From positions 124,001-188,000 of the forward strand of contig JAFLKN010000001.1 in assembly GCA_019163175.1 (NCBI GenBank): DNA of 64,000 nucleotides. Reading direction: 5' to 3'. The translations under genes were made by a program, and so were the position numbers. Numbering within the stretch: position 1 is the first letter of the stretch; every line of letters starts with the position of its first letter. This DNA is from Prolixibacteraceae bacterium (GTDB lineage Bacteria > Bacteroidota > Bacteroidia > Bacteroidales > Prolixibacteraceae). The notes under the pieces were generated by a model that had not been told where the DNA came from, searched no databases, and worked only from the letters and a program-made list of their open reading frames with translations. This document shows positions 60,689 to 64,000 of this stretch, in pieces.

Positions 60689-61840
60689 TTAAAATCCCAG
60701 TAATTTCATAATCTTTTTGGCAATATCCGTATTTTCCATGATTCCGGTAAAATTTTCAGCACCTGGTCCGTAAGCAAAAACCGGAACCATAACGGCAGTG
60801 TGTTCGCCAGTAGGAAAGGCTGCCTTTACCATACCGGTTTTCATGTCACCACCAGTCAATGCCATTCCACCAGTCTCATGGTCGGCAGTTACAATAATTA
60901 GTGTTTCTCCGTCGTTAGCTGCAAATTCTAGAGCTTTGCCGATGGTTTGGTCAAAATCCAACATTTCGTTCACAACATAGATTGTGTTGTTTGCGTGTCC
61001 GCCCCAGTCTATTTGCGAACCTTCAATCATGATAAAAAATCCCTTTTTATTTTGGTCTAAAATATTCAGCGCCGTTTGGGTTGCAATTGGCAGGTTCATT
61101 TTTCGTTTTGGGTAAACTTCGTTGTGTTCATCAGATGTAAGACCAGCCAGTTTGCCGGATTTTACTTTGGCAATTTCGTCCATATCCCGTAAAACCAGAT
61201 AGCCTTTTTGTTTTAACTCGCTGGTCAGGTCGCGCTTGTCTTTCCGAACAGTAAAATGTTTATAGCCGCCTCCAATAAATACATCGATATCGGTTTTCAA
61301 AAAGTCGGCGGCAATATCCTCGTAGCTTCCACGGCTTCCCTGATGGGCAATGTACGAAGCTGGTGTAGCATGTGTAATTGCTGAGGTTGAAACCAATCCG
61401 GTTGCCATACCTTTGTCTTCGGCCATTTCCAGCACTGTTTTAATCGCCACCGTATCGGTATTTACCCCGATTGCCCCATTGTAGGTTTTTTGTCCGGCAG
61501 AAAGAGCTGTGCCGCCAGCGGCAGAGTCGGTAATGTATCCGTTAGACGATTGTGTTTTCGAAAATCCAACATGTTTGAAATTGTCAAGGAACAAATGGCC
61601 TCTGTTGGCTGTCAATCCGGCAAAAACGGCAGTCGTTCCCATTCCGTCGCCAATCATCATGATGACATTTTTAGGTTTTTTTGCTTTAAATTTTTGCTTG
61701 AAGGTTTTTACTTCGTAAGGTTTTCCTCCTGGATAGGTTTTAGTCGAATCTTCTTTGGAGATTGTTTTATAATTTTCCTGACTGTAAAGTTGCTGAACTC
61801 CAAAAATCAGGACAAGAACGAGGATTAATTTTAAATTCAT
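60689..61840 (-). CDS. Alkaline phosphatase (PhoA family), secreted
   Basis: The protein has 383 residues from ATG 61840, with the signal peptide MNLKLILVLVLIFGVQQLYS. The metal-binding Asp is in MMIGDGMG. The nucleophile Ser is in YITDSAAGGTALSAGQK. ITHATPASYIAHQ and VTADHETGGM (metal His and Asp) and GEHTAVMVPVFAYGPG complete the site. It releases phosphate from organic esters in the periplasm or outside. No Pho box is recognisable in the 161-base upstream gap. Confidence 0.95.
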   Translation of the reverse strand: MNLKLILVLVLIFGVQQLYSQENYKTISKEDSTKTYPGGKPYEVKTFKQKFKAKKPKNVIMMIGDGMGTTAVFAGLTANRGHLFLDNFKHVGFSKTQSSNGYITDSAAGGTALSAGQKTYNGAIGVNTDTVAIKTVLEMAEDKGMATGLVSTSAITHATPASYIAHQGSRGSYEDIAADFLKTDIDVFIGGGYKHFTVRKDKRDLTSELKQKGYLVLRDMDEIAKVKSGKLAGLTSDEHNEVYPKRKMNLPIATQTALNILDQNKKGFFIMIEGSQIDWGGHANNTIYVVNEMLDFDQTIGKALEFAANDGETLIIVTADHETGGMALTGGDMKTGMVKAAFPTGEHTAVMVPVFAYGPGAENFTGIMENTDIAKKIMKLLGF

Positions 61841-62001
61841 GTGTAAGTGTTTAATCATGGTTAAATATGTATAATCTGTTTAGGTTGTAGTAATTAATTT
61901 CAGGAGCGTAAAAATAGATCAAATAGATTACTGATTTTATGCAATTTTGTTAAAAGTATATGACATTTTCACTTTTCGTGTTCATTGGAGGCTAAAAGTA
62001 T

Positions 62002-62673
62002 TTATCCCGATTTGTGGTGACTTTCCCAATTGTCCCGGTCAAACTCTTCGTTGATGCAGTAATCAATCCGGTTATCGCCAAAAACATCTTTCAGAATTTC
62101 AAGAGAGCGAAAATTGATAATGATTTGTTCTGCTTTTCTATAGCTCAGATGTGCTATGCGTGAATATTTACTGACCGATATTTTTTCGTTGGTTTCGAGG
62201 TAATCGAGAAGGCACTTTTCGGCATCCGAATAATTAATCAGGATTCCATCTTTGCTTTTCTGCCGTTTCCATACCTCAATCATGATTTTGCTGGCCATCC
62301 GGTTTTCATCGTCTTTACGGAAATAAGCCCACCATTTACCTTCTTCGTCGCGGGCAAAATGAGGTTTTTCTGTGCTCGGTTCAATAATCACTTCCAAAAC
62401 TGTTTTGCCATCAATCAAATGCTGTCGGGTAGTGAATTCAATTTCCGGTTTCGAGTATATTTTGGCAGCCGACTCTACCATGTAGTATTCTTCGTCGGAG
62501 CGAACCCCGGCAATCCGACCGTTGTCTTTCACACCGACAAGTAACCTGCCTCCATCAGTATTGGCAAAAGCCACCAACGACCGGGCTATCTTTTTCGAGT
62601 CGCTGATGCAGTATTTAAAATCCTGTGTCTGATGCTCTCCTTGTTGGATGAGTTTGGTGATATAGCTGTTCAT
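62002..62673 (-). CDS. Schlafen AlbA_2 domain ATP-binding protein
   Basis: The protein has 223 residues. The AlbA_2 (formerly AAA_4) domain covers residues 10-125: EHQTQDFKYCISDSKKIARSLVAFANTDGGRLLVGVKDNGRIAGVRSDEE. EVIIEPSTEKPHFARDEEGKWWAYFRKDDENRM completes it. The C-terminal 90 residues are winged-helix-like (ISVSKYSRIAHLSYRKAEQIIINFRSLEILKD). Such proteins are found in Schlafen-type regulators; the function is unknown. It lies beside a GC-rich palindrome pair. Confidence 0.88.
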   Translation of the reverse strand: MNSYITKLIQQGEHQTQDFKYCISDSKKIARSLVAFANTDGGRLLVGVKDNGRIAGVRSDEEYYMVESAAKIYSKPEIEFTTRQHLIDGKTVLEVIIEPSTEKPHFARDEEGKWWAYFRKDDENRMASKIMIEVWKRQKSKDGILINYSDAEKCLLDYLETNEKISVSKYSRIAHLSYRKAEQIIINFRSLEILKDVFGDNRIDYCINEEFDRDNWESHHKSG

Positions 62674-62682
62674 AAAGAAGCC

Positions 62683-62828
62683 TCCCCCGACCCCTCCAAA
62701 AGGAGGGGAGAAAGATCCGGTATTCGATAAATTTCACTTTGTAATAACATTTCTTAATCGATTGAATGCTCAAAGTTTTCTCCTCATTACACCCTTCCAA
62801 ATTTTGGGGAAGGGTTGGGGATGGGGCT
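62683..62828. repeat. Pair of GC-rich REP-like hairpins
   Basis: CCCCTCC-AAAA-GGAGGGG (62691-62708) and ACCCTTCC/GGAAGGGT (62791-62798 and 62808-62815) are hairpins about 100 bases apart in the gap between the Schlafen-type gene and the VIT1 gene, with G-rich and C-rich flanks in opposite orientation. No credible gene lies between them. Confidence 0.6.
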
Positions 62829-63710
62829 CTACACCTCTATTCCGAAGAAAATCCTGACCAGATAACCTAATCCGAAGGAAATCAAACCGACAACGGTACT
62901 TAAAACCACCATTTCAGTAAAACGTTTCCGGAAAGGCTGATCGTTGGCTACCGAAATGTAATAGGTAAACAGGAAAACGATTAGGATTGAATCGAACAGT
63001 GCCACCAGTAAAGCAACAAATGGCGAAGTAAAAATCAGGTATGGAGCAACCAAAAAAATTACCGCAATAACATAGGCGATACCTGTAAAAACCGCAGATT
63101 TAATGGCCAGATCATTCTTGCCTTCAGCTTTATTCGATAAATATTCTGACGAAGACATCGAAAGTGCACCAGCAATTCCGGTAATAATTCCGGCCAAAGC
63201 TACCAGTTTGGTATTCTGGAGCGCAAAGGTTAAACCGGCCAAAGTTCCCAAAATTTCAACCAAAGCATCGTTCAGTCCCAATACAATCGAACCCATGTAT
63301 TTCAAGTGTTCTTCCTGAATAAGCTCGAGCAATTCTTTTTCGTGTTTATTCTCGTCCTCGGCCACAGTCAAGGCTTCCGGCACTTCGGTTGCAATTAGTG
63401 CATAATTTATCTGTGCTTTTTCTTCGCCTTTCTCCATCAGTTTCAAGCCGAAAGTCAGCCCAAAAATCTTCGAAATCCAATAGTATTTATTGATCTCCCA
63501 TTGACTAGGAGAAACTTCTTTGTTAGTGTAGACCGACCAGATTTTGTAATGCTTCAACTCGTCGGCAGCGATCTGTTTAAGTACTTTCTGGTTTTCCGGA
63601 TCTCGTGTTTGTCCTGCCAGTTTACTGTAAATATGGTACTCGGTAATTTCTTCACGCTGCGCATAAATTAATTGCTGGCGTATTTCCGGTGATATGGGTT
63701 TTTTGATCAT
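62829..63710 (-). CDS. Rubrerythrin-VIT1 (CCC1) fusion iron/manganese transporter
   Basis: The protein has about 293 residues from ATG 63710; the longer frame starts at a TTG. The N-terminal 140 residues are a ferritin-like domain (AQREEITEYHIYSKLAGQTRDPENQ, IAADELKHYKIWSVYT, EVPEALTVAEDENKHEKELLELI) with diiron Glu and His ligands. The C-terminal 150 residues form the VIT1 membrane part with about five segments (GLTFALQNTKLVALAGIITGIAGALSMSSSEYLS). The ferritin-like part may sense or oxidise iron while the other part exports it. MntP is encoded 5 kb away. Confidence 0.93.
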   Translation of the reverse strand: MIKKPISPEIRQQLIYAQREEITEYHIYSKLAGQTRDPENQKVLKQIAADELKHYKIWSVYTNKEVSPSQWEINKYYWISKIFGLTFGLKLMEKGEEKAQINYALIATEVPEALTVAEDENKHEKELLELIQEEHLKYMGSIVLGLNDALVEILGTLAGLTFALQNTKLVALAGIITGIAGALSMSSSEYLSNKAEGKNDLAIKSAVFTGIAYVIAVIFLVAPYLIFTSPFVALLVALFDSILIVFLFTYYISVANDQPFRKRFTEMVVLSTVVGLISFGLGYLVRIFFGIEV

Positions 63711-63725
63711 GTACTTCAATTTTTA

Positions 63726-63774
63726 GTGTCAGGTATCAAGCTGCAAGTAGCAAGAGTAAAATCTTGTGTCTTGA
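63726..63774. repeat. Heptamer repeat (GnnnnAA) in tandem
   Basis: Seven-base units start at 63726, 63733, 63740, 63747 and 63754, and two complementary-type units (ATCTTGT, GTCTTGA) follow at 63761 and 63768. The AAG core recurs at 63738, 63745 and 63752. It fills most of the gap between the VIT1 gene and the partial GNAT gene. Confidence 0.55.
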
Positions 63775-63790
63775 TAATTTTTTCTTGTGC

Positions 63791-64000
63791 CTATTTTTTC
63801 ATCCATTCGTACATTTGGTAGTGTTCGGCGGTCATGCCAAGATGTTCGTAAACGCCGTGCGCCGATGTATTGGTTTTGTCGGCATACAAACGAATACCCC
63901 GCAAATCGTTGTTTGAAGCTACCTTTTCCTGAATGTGTTTGTACAAACGGCTAAATATGCTTCGTTTGCGGTATTCGGGTCGAACGTAGACCGATTGAAT
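63791..64000 (-). CDS. GNAT acetyltransferase, C-terminal part only (runs off the window)
   Basis: The visible 69 codons end at TAG 63791-63793. The fragment reads SVYVRPEYRKRSIFSRLYKHIQEKV (motif A, with the acetyl-CoA pyrophosphate loop RPEYRKRSIF), RGIRLYADKTNTSAHGVYEHLGMTAEHYQMYEW (motif B, with the Tyr of the active site). It is a standard GNAT C-terminal half. Its start and substrate-binding strands lie outside. Confidence 0.85.
   Translation of the reverse strand: MQSVYVRPEYRKRSIFSRLYKHIQEKVASNNDLRGIRLYADKTNTSAHGVYEHLGMTAEHYQMYEWMKK

Noticed and set aside
62615-62800. A minus-strand frame over the GC-rich hairpins
   Set aside because: It translates the repeat itself and overlaps the start of the Schlafen-type gene; there is no conserved protein pattern.

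Overview
The window comes from a member of the Bacteroidota, most likely a Marinilabiliales/Prolixibacteraceae-type bacterium (lineage is inferred from gene content, not from a phylogeny). Supporting signs are the Bacteroidota -7 promoter element TAnnTTTG in front of many genes, the N-terminus of a Bacteroidota-type S8 peptidase, a TonB-dependent receptor with an N-terminal carboxypeptidase-regulatory domain, LL-diaminopimelate aminotransferase, SufS/SufE, and a general lack of strong Shine-Dalgarno sites. Most of the window is ordinary chromosome, compactly coded on both strands. I see no prophage, IS transposase, CRISPR array or conjugative element.

Layout. 1-6.8 kb: a partial secreted S8 peptidase, a MORN-repeat protein, then a TonB receptor / flavodoxin-fold oxidoreductase / LytS-LytR two-component operon and a GNAT enzyme. 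6.8-10.5 kb: a broken AraC regulator, a candidate leftover operator and two tandem secreted DUF1593 nucleoside-hydrolase-like proteins. 10.8-24 kb: dnaK, a multipass acyltransferase, a putative barrel protein, panB, an RluA synthase, a glycosyltransferase, inositol monophosphatase, mtaB and a large periplasmic-sensor histidine kinase. 24-27.3 kb: an iron-sulfur block (MIP18, SufE, rubrerythrin, ThuA, SufS). 27.4-36 kb: a reductase, a C1 peptidase, a dapF-like/lysA-like pair, GT4, YrdC, RluA, tRNA-Gly and a J-KTSC protein. 36-45 kb: a four-repeat CBM48 protein with a double retropepsin, a cupin, AraC, dapL and a serine hydrolase. 45-52 kb: RluB, a sigma factor with a membrane partner, small DUF proteins, era and der. 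52-64 kb: an antiporter, an AlkC-like/histidine kinase pair, mntP, acyltransferase, a bile-acid-type symporter, alkaline phosphatase, a Schlafen-type protein, a rubrerythrin-VIT1 fusion and a partial GNAT.

Functional themes are lysine/peptidoglycan precursor synthesis (dapL plus the dapF/lysA-like pair), iron-sulfur assembly and iron/manganese handling, RNA modification (three RluA/RsuA-type synthases, MtaB, YrdC) and ribosome maturation (Era, Der).

The most unusual signals are: (i) a DapF homologue in which both catalytic cysteines are serine, next to a divergent LysA-type decarboxylase; (ii) a recurring class of intergenic degenerate tandem repeats with 7-base (or 20-21-base) periods, resembling cyanobacterial STRR heptamer repeats; (iii) small palindromic elements with terminal inverted repeats that look like MITE/REP sequences; (iv) a one-base frameshifted AraC pseudogene beside a 21-bp-spaced direct repeat; (v) a tetra-CBM48/double-retropepsin operon.
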